NCBI GenBank assembly: GCA_002363955.1
Contig: DEXE01000007.1
Location: forward strand, 62,001-126,000
Source: Methylophaga sp. UBA3192
GTDB taxonomy: Bacteria > Pseudomonadota > Gammaproteobacteria > Nitrosococcales > Methylophagaceae
Direction of reading: 5' to 3'
DNA: 64,000 nucleotides
Shown here: piece by piece, positions 9,268 to 17,710 of the stretch
How positions within the stretch are numbered: the stretch's first letter is position 1
Layout: each line of letters opens with the position of its first letter
Notes under the pieces: model-generated
Told to the model about the DNA's origin: nothing
The model's database searches: none
Seen by the model: the letters and a program-made list of their open reading frames with translations, nothing else
Position numbers and translations under genes: made by a program

Positions 9268-10617
9268 TTAACTTTTAGCGGTTATGGGCAACTGCATGAT
9301 CATCGTTAATCCACCGAATTGATGAATTTGTGCCCATAACTCCCCCCCCGTCGCTTCCACTTGTCGCCTGGCAAGGGCTAGTCCCACGCCAAAGCCTTTA
9401 TGTTCATTCGGGTGAGAACTGTGCAGGCGGAAGAAAGGTTTGAAGATATTTTGCAGGTGCTGTTCAGGCACACCCGGTCCCTGATCATCAATCAGCAAAT
9501 CATAACGATCGGAATGCTGGTGCAGAGTTATGCTGACAGTCCCGGATAACGGGGTGTATGACAGTGCATTACGCAGTATATTTTCAATAGCATGGCCTAA
9601 CGCTCGATCACTTGTTTGATGAAGACAAGCTGTTTCCGGCATCTTCACAATAATCACATGTTCGGGGAATTCAAATCGTGCATTTTCCACAATACTGTCG
9701 ATCAGATCGGTCAGATCGAGTGACTCGTTACGTAAAGCCGGTCGCTCGTTCTCTAACCAGGCAAGTGTTAACGCATCTTCAACTAATTCTCGCATCTGCT
9801 GGCATTCATATCGAATCCGCTGCAGCGCTTCATTGTCCGGGCTGGTCTGTTCAGCGATGCTTAGTGCCAGCTCAACCCGTGTTAAGGGAGTACGTAATTC
9901 ATGTGATAAATCTGAAGTCAGGTGGCGCTGAGTCTGAATCTGCTCTCCTATCCTTTCTGCCATGCTATCGAACGTACTGGCCAGTATTGCAATTTCATCG
10001 TTACGTTTACCCAAATCATCACGCACTCGTACGGCAAAATCGCCATCGCTGAATTGTTTAGTGGCTTTTTCAAGTTGTCTTAAAGGCGAGATGACATGCC
10101 GGTAAATCACTAAGCTCAGGATAGCCATCAGTAACATAGGCAAGGCTATTTGTAATAACAGACTGGCATAAGTCCAATATCCTCCGGGACGCATGCGTTG
10201 TGGCAGACGGATCAGAAAATGAGTATGTCTATCTGCAAAAGTGACATCCATAATGGGATTCTGAGCAAAATACAGATGTATTTTCCATGTAATATCCCGG
10301 CCCAAAGCGAAATTATTAATAAAGTAATCGTCCATTTCGCTGTCTGCCAACGGGGTAAGCTGTGATCTTACCAGTGCAACCCAGGTATCTTCTCGCTGTT
10401 TGATGGTATTGATCCAGTCGGCCAGTTTTTCTACCTCGCCTTTTATATACAATTCTTCTGCCTTTCTGGCATAGTCGACTAACTGTTGCTGATATTGTTT
10501 ATCAATAAAACTCATATGCTGCTCAGTGCGCAGAATCAAATGATGGATTATCCAGAACAAGGCAATGGTACCAATCGTAATCGTCGCACATAATTTCCAG
10601 AACAGACGACGTTTCAT
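9268..10617 (-). CDS. Sensor histidine kinase of an iron-linked two-component system
   Basis: The 449-residue protein has two membrane segments (about residues 9-29 and 153-172) around a 120-residue periplasmic sensor. A HAMP linker, a HisKA domain with the phosphorylated histidine in DLSHELRTPLTRVE, and an ATPase domain with the N box (ENILRNALSYTP), the G1 box DDQGPGVP and the G2 box GFGVGLALARR follow. The start overlaps the response regulator gene by four bases, so the pair is translationally coupled. Because the TonB receptor lies just downstream and both have Fur-type sites, this looks functionally like the PfeRS arrangement, in which a siderophore-sensing kinase turns on its receptor. 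That comparison is inference from context. Confidence 0.92.
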   Translation of the reverse strand: MKRRLFWKLCATITIGTIALFWIIHHLILRTEQHMSFIDKQYQQQLVDYARKAEELYIKGEVEKLADWINTIKQREDTWVALVRSQLTPLADSEMDDYFINNFALGRDITWKIHLYFAQNPIMDVTFADRHTHFLIRLPQRMRPGGYWTYASLLLQIALPMLLMAILSLVIYRHVISPLRQLEKATKQFSDGDFAVRVRDDLGKRNDEIAILASTFDSMAERIGEQIQTQRHLTSDLSHELRTPLTRVELALSIAEQTSPDNEALQRIRYECQQMRELVEDALTLAWLENERPALRNESLDLTDLIDSIVENARFEFPEHVIIVKMPETACLHQTSDRALGHAIENILRNALSYTPLSGTVSITLHQHSDRYDLLIDDQGPGVPEQHLQNIFKPFFRLHSSHPNEHKGFGVGLALARRQVEATGGELWAQIHQFGGLTMIMQLPITAKS

Positions 10618-11318
10618 AACAGCATATAACCTGTTCCGTGAACGGTTTGCAGCCTGTCCACCGGCATACCGACATCAATCAATTTACGTCTGACCCGGCT
10701 CATATGCATATCCAGGCTTCGATCATAACGACTGAAATCGCGTTCCATCACGAGTCGATACAATTGTGGTTTGCTTAATAGATGATTGGCATGTTGCGTC
10801 AACGTCCATAATAATTTGAACTGGATAGGCGTCAGTTGTACAACTTGTTCATGAAAAAATACTTTCTGTTTTTTTCTATCCAGCATCAGACCTTCATGCT
10901 CCAAAACAGAATTTTCCTGATGTGGATGGTCGATAGCTCTGACTCTTCGCAGGATCGCTTCAATACGCAGCACCAGTTCAGTGAAATTAAATGGCTTTGG
11001 CAAATAATCGTCAGCGCCGTTTTTAAACCCCATAATGCGTTCCTCTTCGGCACCATGAGCCGTCAGAATGAGCACCGGAGTTTGTCGACTTTGTCGCAGC
11101 GTATTCAATACCGAATAACCGTCACGTCCAGGCAAGCTGACATCCAGCAGAATCAGGTCAAATTGACCGCTTACAGCTTTAAGTAGCCCCTCTTCACCGT
11201 TAAAGCATTGAATAACTCTAAAACTTTTCTTTTCAAGCAGCTGTTTTAATTGATGATTTAAAACCAGATCATCTTCAATTACCAGAATATTGCTGTGGGA
11301 ATTCTTTTTATCTGACAT
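10614..11318 (-). CDS. OmpR-family response regulator
   Basis: The 234-residue protein has an N-terminal receiver domain (LVIEDDLVLN..., phosphorylated aspartate in LILLDVSLPGRDG, lysine in DYLPKPFNF) and a C-terminal winged-helix DNA-binding domain (LTPIQFKLLWTLTQHANHLLS...RRKLIDVG...TVHGTGYML). It is the first gene of a two-gene unit with the histidine kinase. A Fur-like operator lies 26-51 bases upstream, so the system is probably made when iron is scarce. Its likely target is the adjacent TonB receptor gene, which is inference. Confidence 0.94.
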   Translation of the reverse strand: MSDKKNSHSNILVIEDDLVLNHQLKQLLEKKSFRVIQCFNGEEGLLKAVSGQFDLILLDVSLPGRDGYSVLNTLRQSRQTPVLILTAHGAEEERIMGFKNGADDYLPKPFNFTELVLRIEAILRRVRAIDHPHQENSVLEHEGLMLDRKKQKVFFHEQVVQLTPIQFKLLWTLTQHANHLLSKPQLYRLVMERDFSRYDRSLDMHMSRVRRKLIDVGMPVDRLQTVHGTGYMLL

Positions 11319-11343
11319 GGAATACGAAGTTCAACTCATCTAG

Positions 11344-11369
11344 ATGATAATAATTATCATTAATGATAA
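11344..11369 (-). promoter_or_regulatory. Overlapping Fur-type palindromes upstream of the response regulator
   Basis: Two overlapping perfect inverted repeats are present: atgataa-taa-ttatcat at 11344-11360, and the 16-base palindrome ttatcattaatgataa at 11354-11369. Together they give several tandem gataat-type hexamers, the known pattern for extended Fur binding. They lie 26-51 bases before the response regulator start, in promoter range. Confidence 0.7.
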
Positions 11370-11424
11370 AGCCAATCACCAAAATATGAAACTTTGTTTT
11401 ATTCCATCCTTATTGCAAACAATA

Positions 11425-11463
11425 AAAAAGGCAGCTGATAGAATTCCATCAACTGCCTTTTAA
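11425..11463 (-). terminator. Rho-independent terminator after mucD
   Basis: The hairpin aaggcag(c)tgat...atca(a)ctgcctt is followed on the minus strand by cttttttattg. It ends the sigma-E operon about 40 bases past the mucD stop and separates it from the two-component system, which is transcribed in the same direction. Confidence 0.8.
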
Positions 11464-11502
11464 ACTTGCCAAGAATAATTTATTACATAAGCTGCTTATA
11501 CA

Positions 11503-12942
11503 TTATTCCGGAATTTTTAACGCCAGGAACTGCGAAGCTCCGGAACGTTGTACCAACACGGGAATCGCTTTATTGGTCGGCAGCTTTTTAGCCAGTTCAA
11601 TAAACTGTTTAGCGTCTGTAATCTTCTCATTATTTATACTGAGAATAATATCACCGGGAGCAATACCGGCTTCTACAGCAGGCCCAGACTCAATTTTTCT
11701 CACTGTGACACCGCTTTGATTTGGTCCTAACTCAGCGCGCTGCTCAGCCGATAAATCAGTGACTTCCATGGCCAGACGATTATCATAGAACTGGCTAATT
11801 TTAGGCCCGCTTCCGCTGGCAATCTGTTCATCTTCCGGTAATTCTTCCACTGTAACGGAAATCGTCATTTTCTTGTTATTACGAATAATTTCCGCTTTCG
11901 ATTTTTTACCAATCTCGGTTCGACCGACGATAGGCGGAAGATCGGAGGAAGCATCAACATTACGATCATCAAACTTGAGAATAACGTCACCCGCTTCAAA
12001 ACCGGCCTTCTCAGCAGGACTGCCTGCAACGACACGAGAAACCAAAGCACCACGAGGTTTACTCAGTCCGAATGATTCAGCCAGTTCACGTGTTACATCT
12101 TGGATGACCACACCCAACCAACCGCGGCTGACATAACCTTTATCTTTAATTTGCTCAACCACATTCATTACAGTGTCGACAGGTATTGCGAATGAAACCC
12201 CCATAAACCCACCGGTACGGCTGTATATCTGTGAATTGATACCAATAACCTCACCATCAAGATTAAATAACGGACCACCCGAGTTACCCGGATTAATCGC
12301 CACATCCGTTTGAATAAATGGGACATAGCTATCACTCGGTAAACTGCGTCCTAAAGCGCTGACAATCCCCGCTGTTGCGGAATAATCAAAACCAAAAGGT
12401 GAACCGATGGCTAAAACCCACTCTCCCACTTTCAGGTCATTTGAATCGCCTAGTTTAACCGCTTTCAGGTTCATGCCTTCAGCATCAACCTTTAACAACG
12501 CCACGTCGCTACGCTCATCACTACCAAGCAATTCTGCAACTAGCTCAGTACGGTCACTGAAACGCACGATGATTTCATCGGCATCTTTGATGACATGATG
12601 GTTTGTCAGAATAAATCCATCAGATGAAAGTACAAAACCAGAGCCTAATGAACTTGGCATTGGGGCACGTGGCTGAGAAGGGTCGCCAAAAAAGCGTCTG
12701 AAAAAATCATCAAATGGTGTGCCTTCAGGCATTTCCATACCGGGAGGTAATGATGGAAGTGGCCCGCCAGCAGTATTCTCACTTGGTTTACTTTTAGTAC
12801 TTATATTAACGACGGCATCGCCATTCTCGGCTACCAGTTCGGTAAACTCAGGTAAACCTCCCCTTGCCTGAACAGCTGAACTCAACATTAACCACATCAG
12901 CAATGCCATAACCATTGCACCTGTTGTTTTGTATTGCGTCAT
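11503..12942 (-). CDS. mucD: Periplasmic serine protease MucD (DegP/HtrA family)
   Basis: The protein degrades misfolded periplasmic proteins and damps the sigma-E response. The 479 residues start with a signal peptide (hydrophobic stretch VMALLMWLMLSSAVQA, cleavage after AQA or VQA), followed by a trypsin-like domain with histidine in LTNHHVIKDADE, aspartate in SDVALLK and serine in NPGNSGGPLF. Two PDZ domains follow (about residues 270-360 and 385-475). Length is that of Pseudomonas MucD. It overlaps rseC by one base and is the last gene of rpoE-rseA-rseB-rseC-mucD. Confidence 0.96.
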   Translation of the reverse strand: MTQYKTTGAMVMALLMWLMLSSAVQARGGLPEFTELVAENGDAVVNISTKSKPSENTAGGPLPSLPPGMEMPEGTPFDDFFRRFFGDPSQPRAPMPSSLGSGFVLSSDGFILTNHHVIKDADEIIVRFSDRTELVAELLGSDERSDVALLKVDAEGMNLKAVKLGDSNDLKVGEWVLAIGSPFGFDYSATAGIVSALGRSLPSDSYVPFIQTDVAINPGNSGGPLFNLDGEVIGINSQIYSRTGGFMGVSFAIPVDTVMNVVEQIKDKGYVSRGWLGVVIQDVTRELAESFGLSKPRGALVSRVVAGSPAEKAGFEAGDVILKFDDRNVDASSDLPPIVGRTEIGKKSKAEIIRNNKKMTISVTVEELPEDEQIASGSGPKISQFYDNRLAMEVTDLSAEQRAELGPNQSGVTVRKIESGPAVEAGIAPGDIILSINNEKITDAKQFIELAKKLPTNKAIPVLVQRSGASQFLALKIPE

Positions 12943-13364
12943 TATTTTTCCTCTATGATTTGAGTTTCGATGGCAATTTTCTGATTTTTAAGTCGGTTTT
13001 TGACCCAATAAAATCCAAGCATCAGACCAGCCAGTCCGGCAATAATTTCCACCAGTTCGTTTGCAAACATAAAACGGCTGGCTACCGCGCCTGCAAACAT
13101 GAACAGTATTGGGAGAAGATACATCATGTAAGCACCATGCAATAATGCTTCCTCAGGAATTGAGACATTCATCTGCTGTCCAGGTTGCACCGTCTGTTTT
13201 TTAGGAACGGCAATCGTCGAAAAACGTCGACCGACATGTTCACTTAGCAACCCGGTACCACAGCCTTTTTTAACCTGACATTTATCACAGGTGGATTGAC
13301 GTTCAGCTTGCAGCCAGATGGTTGACTCATCATAACGGATGACCGTAGCTTTTTGTTCGATCAT
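12942..13364 (-). CDS. rseC: RseC/MucC family membrane protein
   Basis: The 140-residue protein has a cysteine cluster near the N-terminus (CDKCQVKKGCGTGLL) and two membrane segments (about 75-95 and 100-118). This is the RseC/MucC layout, a minor modulator of sigma-E that is also linked to keeping SoxR reduced. It lies between rseB and mucD, as in Pseudomonas, and overlaps rseB by four bases. The cysteine cluster could hold an iron-sulfur centre, but this is not shown. Confidence 0.9.
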   Translation of the reverse strand: MIEQKATVIRYDESTIWLQAERQSTCDKCQVKKGCGTGLLSEHVGRRFSTIAVPKKQTVQPGQQMNVSIPEEALLHGAYMMYLLPILFMFAGAVASRFMFANELVEIIAGLAGLMLGFYWVKNRLKNQKIAIETQIIEEK

Positions 13365-14341
13365 CGGGATTCAGGACCGGCATATTCGATGGCTGCACCA
13401 ATTTTCTCTACTGTTACCGCAGGTACTTCACCCACAACCGTTACAAAATGCGCGTGAATGACGCTACCAAATGCATTCACGGCCCCCATATGAGAACCAC
13501 CATGAAAATGATTGTGTTGCGCACGCATTTTTTCGATAAACACGGAAACTGAGCTTAACCCGTCGCTATAGACACGTTGTTCTATGTGTGCCCCATTGTT
13601 GGCACGTAATCTGTTTTGATGAGCCACCAGGGTAAAACCATCAGGTAACCATTTTGCCTGCCAGTTGGAGAAAGCGACTAAATCCTGTGTTGTCATTTCG
13701 CCAGGTTCGGTGCGGTGCCATACCATTTCATTGCCTGACATTTGTGCTTTCAAAGATGCATCCGGTATCTCAATGCCGGTTTCTATATCCGTAAATTCAA
13801 AGGTTTCGAGTACTTCTTTATTTTCACCTATCAATTCTGATTTAAGCAGCAAATCGGTTTCTTTATCCATCCACAATCGATAGCCATAACGATAACTATC
13901 TACAGGTTTGATTTCCAATCTCTGAGTTAATTTGCCGGCGATACGATCCTCGCCCTCCAATGTTAATTCATAGAAAGGTGTCGCCGAGCGAAGACGACGA
14001 GGTAAATCGCTTGGAAATCCTCGGCCTAAAGGACGCTGACTGACATTGATTTGTTTACCATCAGGATTAATACAGGTAACCGTATCGTTTGAACGGATTA
14101 CTTCCCTGGCAGCGCCATTAAGTGAAATCAGCCTTTCTGATTCGGTACCGTCATTATTACGGTGATAAATACGTACCGACTGGAATGTTTTGCCACTTTG
14201 GTAGGCAAAAACACCTTCATAGTTGAGTTGCTTAGCTGCCTGACTCATTCGCTCAAGTAATTCTATCGAAGCAGACTCAGCCTGTACTGTTGGAATAAAC
14301 AACACCAACAGCGCAACGCAAAAACGAAATACCTGGCGCAT
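13361..14341 (-). CDS. rseB: Sigma-E regulatory protein RseB/MucB
   Basis: RseB is a periplasmic protein that binds the anti-sigma factor RseA and shields it from cleavage until lipoproteins or LPS intermediates displace it. The 326-residue protein has a signal peptide (FRFCVALLVLFIPTVQA) and the MucB/RseB two-domain pattern, including LLERMSQAAKQLNYEGVFAYQSG at the mature N-terminus and the smaller C-terminal domain with HFHGGSHMGAVNAF. It begins two bases after the rseA stop. Confidence 0.95.
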   Translation of the reverse strand: MRQVFRFCVALLVLFIPTVQAESASIELLERMSQAAKQLNYEGVFAYQSGKTFQSVRIYHRNNDGTESERLISLNGAAREVIRSNDTVTCINPDGKQINVSQRPLGRGFPSDLPRRLRSATPFYELTLEGEDRIAGKLTQRLEIKPVDSYRYGYRLWMDKETDLLLKSELIGENKEVLETFEFTDIETGIEIPDASLKAQMSGNEMVWHRTEPGEMTTQDLVAFSNWQAKWLPDGFTLVAHQNRLRANNGAHIEQRVYSDGLSSVSVFIEKMRAQHNHFHGGSHMGAVNAFGSVIHAHFVTVVGEVPAVTVEKIGAAIEYAGPESR

Positions 14342-14343
14342 CT

Positions 14344-14910
14344 TTATCGCTCCGTGCCATAGGAAACGACACGTCCATAAGAAAACATGCCTGATGTACC
14401 AACATACTCGTTATGGTCAACCAGATAATTATTCAGTCTGTCTTCGACTTCCGGCTCAGCGACTGTCCACCGGTTCGACTGACTAATCATGGTAGCAGGT
14501 GCTTCGTTGGCTACCACACTGGCCACCGGCATATTATCAAAACCGGATTGTTGCTGAACCACGCCCACGACGGCAAGTGCCCCCACTGAAGCGGCCATCG
14601 CCAACCCAGTGGCCTGTTTCCAGAAGTTATCAGGGAAACGGAACAGTTTTGCTGTTGATTTTGTTTCTGTTGCAATCGTGTAAGCGGGTTCATTATCCAA
14701 TGCAGTTGATATACGGAATGTCAAATCCAGTGGACGTTGATTAATGCTTCTTGTATAGCCATGCAATATATCGCTTGCTTGCTGGTAGCGCATAAATGCT
14801 TCACGGGCGCTGCTGTCATTATTAATTAATTCCAACGCCTGTTCGAGTTCACTACCGGTCAGCTGGCCATCAACCAAAGCAGACACTAATTCGAGATGAT
14901 TAATTGCCAT
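14344..14910 (-). CDS. rseA: Anti-sigma-E factor RseA/MucA
   Basis: RseA holds sigma-E at the inner membrane. The 188-residue protein has a cytoplasmic N-terminal anti-sigma domain (LVSALVDGQLTGSELEQALELI), one membrane segment (about residues 101-120, TGLAMAASVGALAVVGVVQQ) and a periplasmic tail that would bind RseB and be cut by DegS-type proteases. It starts two bases after rpoE, the standard arrangement for a sigma factor and its antagonist. Confidence 0.93.
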   Translation of the reverse strand: MAINHLELVSALVDGQLTGSELEQALELINNDSSAREAFMRYQQASDILHGYTRSINQRPLDLTFRISTALDNEPAYTIATETKSTAKLFRFPDNFWKQATGLAMAASVGALAVVGVVQQQSGFDNMPVASVVANEAPATMISQSNRWTVAEPEVEDRLNNYLVDHNEYVGTSGMFSYGRVVSYGTER

Positions 14911-14912
14911 TG

Positions 14913-15488
14913 TTATTCCTCTTCACCCATCACTGACTTAACTTGTTTATCGATAGCTTCCCTAGCCCTGAATATTCTTGACCGGACAGTGCCGATCGGA
15001 CAGTCCATCGCTTCCGCGATTTCTTCGTAACTCATACCTTCAAATTCTCGCAACTTGATAGCTGTAGCGGTATCTTCCGGCAAATCTTCAATTGCTTGCT
15101 GGATAGCCTCTTCCAACTCTACACACATGAGACTGTTTTCAGGGGTCTCAAATTCCTTAAGTTCGGGTGCATCGTAATAATTTGTTGCATCCATAGCATC
15201 GACATCACTCATCGGTGGTCGACGCGAACTGGCAGTAAGATGATTTTTAGAGGTATTGATAGCGATACGATAAAGCCACGTATAGAACGCACTGTCCCCG
15301 CGAAAGTTCGGCAACGCACGATAAGCTTTAATAAAAGCCTCCTGCGCTACATCCATTGCTTCAACTGGGTCATGAACAAATCCGGTTATCACATGTATGA
15401 TTCGCTGTTGGTACTTCATTATCAGCAGATCAAACGCCTTTTTGTCGCCCGCCTGTACCCGCTGAACTAATTCCTGATCCACGTTCAT
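14913..15488 (-). CDS. rpoE: RNA polymerase sigma-E factor (RpoE/AlgU)
   Basis: This is the extracytoplasmic stress sigma factor. The 191-residue protein has region 2 (FDLLIMKYQQRI...VAQEAFIKAYRALPNFRGDSAFYTWLYRIAINTSKNHL) and region 4 (LPEDTATAIKLREFEGMSYEEIAEAMDCPIGTVRSRIFRAREAI), nearly identical in layout to E. coli RpoE. It heads the operon rpoE-rseA-rseB-rseC-mucD and is divergent from nadB, as in E. coli and Pseudomonas. A candidate sigma-E-type promoter lies about 55-80 bases upstream, which would give autoregulation. Confidence 0.98.
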   Translation of the reverse strand: MNVDQELVQRVQAGDKKAFDLLIMKYQQRIIHVITGFVHDPVEAMDVAQEAFIKAYRALPNFRGDSAFYTWLYRIAINTSKNHLTASSRRPPMSDVDAMDATNYYDAPELKEFETPENSLMCVELEEAIQQAIEDLPEDTATAIKLREFEGMSYEEIAEAMDCPIGTVRSRIFRAREAIDKQVKSVMGEEE

Positions 15489-15543
15489 TTATATATCCGG
15501 CCTACTCCGACAAGCCGGAGACAATTTCTGTTTAATGCTAGAT

Positions 15544-15569
15544 TGACCAATGTCATTTATTTTTGTTCC
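15544..15569 (-). promoter_or_regulatory. Candidate sigma-E promoter of rpoE
   Basis: On the minus strand ggaacaa (-35 region, at 15563-15569) is followed after 15 bases by gtcaa (-10 region, at 15544-15548). This resembles the sigma-E consensus ggaactt-N15/16-gtctaa. It lies upstream of rpoE, where autoregulatory sigma-E promoters are known in related bacteria. Two -35 and one or two -10 positions differ from consensus. Confidence 0.45.
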
Positions 15570-15616
15570 ACAATCAGTGCACAATAATTGTTGGCATTCT
15601 ACCTTTAACAGGACCC

Positions 15617-17218
15617 ATGACGACAACTCATCATTTTGATCTGCTGATTATCGGCAGCGGAACAGCAGGTCTGACCCTGGCTTTAAAGATGGCAGACAAG
15701 GCCCGTGTTGCCGTTCTATCCAAAAGCCAGCTTGAGGAAGGTGCTTCACTTTATGCTCAAGGCGGCATATCAGTTGTACTCGATAAAGCCGATTCTTTGC
15801 AATCCCATATTGATGATACTTTGCGCGCCGGCGGCGGATTATGCGACGAGAAAGTCGTAAGGTTTACCGTTGAACATGCGCGGGAAAGTGTTGAGTGGTT
15901 GATTGAGCAAGGCGTTTCGTTTACCCGTGATGATATGACCACCGAGACATATCATTTGACTCAGGAAGGTGGTCACAGTCATCGACGGGTGATTCATTCA
16001 GCTGATGCAACAGGCCGGGCAGTGGAAACCACACTGCTGGATAAAGCCAAAGCCCATCCGAACATTTCATTGTTTCCTTATCATATCGGTATTGATCTGA
16101 TCACCACACGCAAACATCTGGCCACAGAAGAGAATACCTGTTTGGGCTGTTATGTTCTGGATATTAAAAACGATCAACCGAAAACCTTTCTGGCGCCAGT
16201 TACGGTTCTGGCAACAGGTGGTGCCGGAAAAGTGTATTTGTATACCAGTAACCCAGACGTATCGACCGGCGATGGTATTGCCATGGGCTGGCGTGCCGGT
16301 TGCCGAATTGCCAATATGGAATTCATCCAGTTTCATCCCACCTGCTTATTTCATCCGAAAGCCAAATCCTTTTTAATTTCCGAAGCATTGCGTGGCGAAG
16401 GTGCCACGTTGAAATTAGCCGATGGCACCCGATTTATGCCGGCATTTCATCCTCAGGCTGAACTGGCGCCAAGAGATATTGTTGCCCGGGCAATCGACCA
16501 CGAAATGAAGCGGTTGGGGCAGGATTGTGTGTATCTGGATATCAGTCATCAACCCAAAGAATTTATTACAACCCACTTCCCCACTATCTATAAGCGTTGC
16601 CTGAAATTTGGTGTCGATATGGCAAAAGAACCCATTCCAGTGGTGCCGGCAGCCCATTACACCTGTGGCGGCATTATGACCGATATGCGCGGACGTACCG
16701 ATATTGAGGGGTTGTATGCTATTGGAGAAACTGCACATACCGGATTGCATGGTGCCAATCGCATGGCCAGCAACTCGTTGCTGGAATGCCTGGTCTTCGC
16801 CGATGCAGCTGCAAAAGATATCGCCACGCTTTCGAAAAAGCCGTTTCCTGAAAATATTCCACATTGGGATGACAGCCGTGTAAATCCGGCTAAAGAAGCC
16901 GTTGCCATTAGCCACAACTGGGACGAATTGCGCCGCTTTATGTGGGATTATGTGGGCATTGTGCGCAGTACTGAACGGCTCAATCGTGCTCGCCAGCGTC
17001 TGTTTCTGCTACAGCAGGAAATTAATGAGTTTTACAGTCAGCACCATATCAGCAACGATTTACTGGAATTACGGAATCTCGCAGATGTGGCTGAACTCAT
17101 CATCGAATCTGCATTGCAGCGCAAGGAAAGTCGGGGCCTGCACTACACTCTTGATTATCCTGAAATGTCTGATACCGCGGTCAGTAATAGTATTATTGCC
17201 GGAAAAAAGCCAGTCTGA
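15617..17218 (+). CDS. nadB: L-aspartate oxidase
   Basis: NadB oxidises L-aspartate to iminoaspartate with FAD, the first step of de novo NAD synthesis. The 533-residue protein has the N-terminal dinucleotide fold (FDLLIIGSGTAGLTLALKMAD), the active-site region EGGHSHRRVIHSADATGRA and the motif HTGLHGANRMASNSLLECL. The start ATG at 15617 has AGGA six bases upstream; an in-frame ATG at 15563 would add an implausible tail. Its divergence from rpoE is a widely conserved arrangement. Its 3' end overlaps the convergent ygfX gene by 26 bases. Confidence 0.97.
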   Translation: MTTTHHFDLLIIGSGTAGLTLALKMADKARVAVLSKSQLEEGASLYAQGGISVVLDKADSLQSHIDDTLRAGGGLCDEKVVRFTVEHARESVEWLIEQGVSFTRDDMTTETYHLTQEGGHSHRRVIHSADATGRAVETTLLDKAKAHPNISLFPYHIGIDLITTRKHLATEENTCLGCYVLDIKNDQPKTFLAPVTVLATGGAGKVYLYTSNPDVSTGDGIAMGWRAGCRIANMEFIQFHPTCLFHPKAKSFLISEALRGEGATLKLADGTRFMPAFHPQAELAPRDIVARAIDHEMKRLGQDCVYLDISHQPKEFITTHFPTIYKRCLKFGVDMAKEPIPVVPAAHYTCGGIMTDMRGRTDIEGLYAIGETAHTGLHGANRMASNSLLECLVFADAAAKDIATLSKKPFPENIPHWDDSRVNPAKEAVAISHNWDELRRFMWDYVGIVRSTERLNRARQRLFLLQQEINEFYSQHHISNDLLELRNLADVAELIIESALQRKESRGLHYTLDYPEMSDTAVSNSIIAGKKPV

Positions 17219-17636
17219 TTCTCACTCGTAACTGTCGAAACTGTTCTTTATCGACAGCATCTTTAACGACCAGTATCGACAGGCTTCGCTTATCAGGTGT
17301 TTTGAACGTGATTATGACAGCAAAGCGTGTGACCCAGGCTGACTCCAGAACAAGATTAGGAATCAGAGAATTATCGGCATAGCGGATCTGCCAATATTCT
17401 TCACTGAAAGTCCGGAGCGCGACAGGGCGTTTGCTATATTCACCAACAATACCCAATCGGTAACTATGTAAAACCTGACTGATTAAAACCACCGTGACCA
17501 ACAGTATTTTCACTATCATGCTCACCGCTAGCAGCGATATGCTCAGCACTGCCAGAATATGCACTAGAAAACTGTAAATAACGATATACCGTGATCGGGT
17601 TAATGGCAGATAAAATCCTTTTTCCTGCATCTTCAT
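17193..17636 (-). CDS. ygfX: YgfX (CptA-like) membrane protein
   Basis: The 147-residue protein has two close N-terminal membrane segments (about 17-36 and 40-58) and a soluble C-terminal part with LGIVGEYSKRPVALRTFSEEYWQIRYADNS. This is the pattern of the YgfX family, described in E. coli as a membrane partner of the flavinylation factor SdhE and proposed to act on cell-division and cytoskeletal proteins. It is divergent from ygfZ, which in E. coli lies near sdhE-ygfX. No sdhE-like gene is present between them: the gap is only 74 bases. The identification rests on topology, motif and neighbourhood. Confidence 0.7.
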   Translation of the reverse strand: MKMQEKGFYLPLTRSRYIVIYSFLVHILAVLSISLLAVSMIVKILLVTVVLISQVLHSYRLGIVGEYSKRPVALRTFSEEYWQIRYADNSLIPNLVLESAWVTRFAVIITFKTPDKRSLSILVVKDAVDKEQFRQLRVRIRLAFFRQ

Positions 17637-17710
17637 CCCTTATTTTCGCTAATGCCGCAAACTCGCTACAATGACTCATCCTTCTTCATGCTATCCATAA
17701 GAGTAAATTC

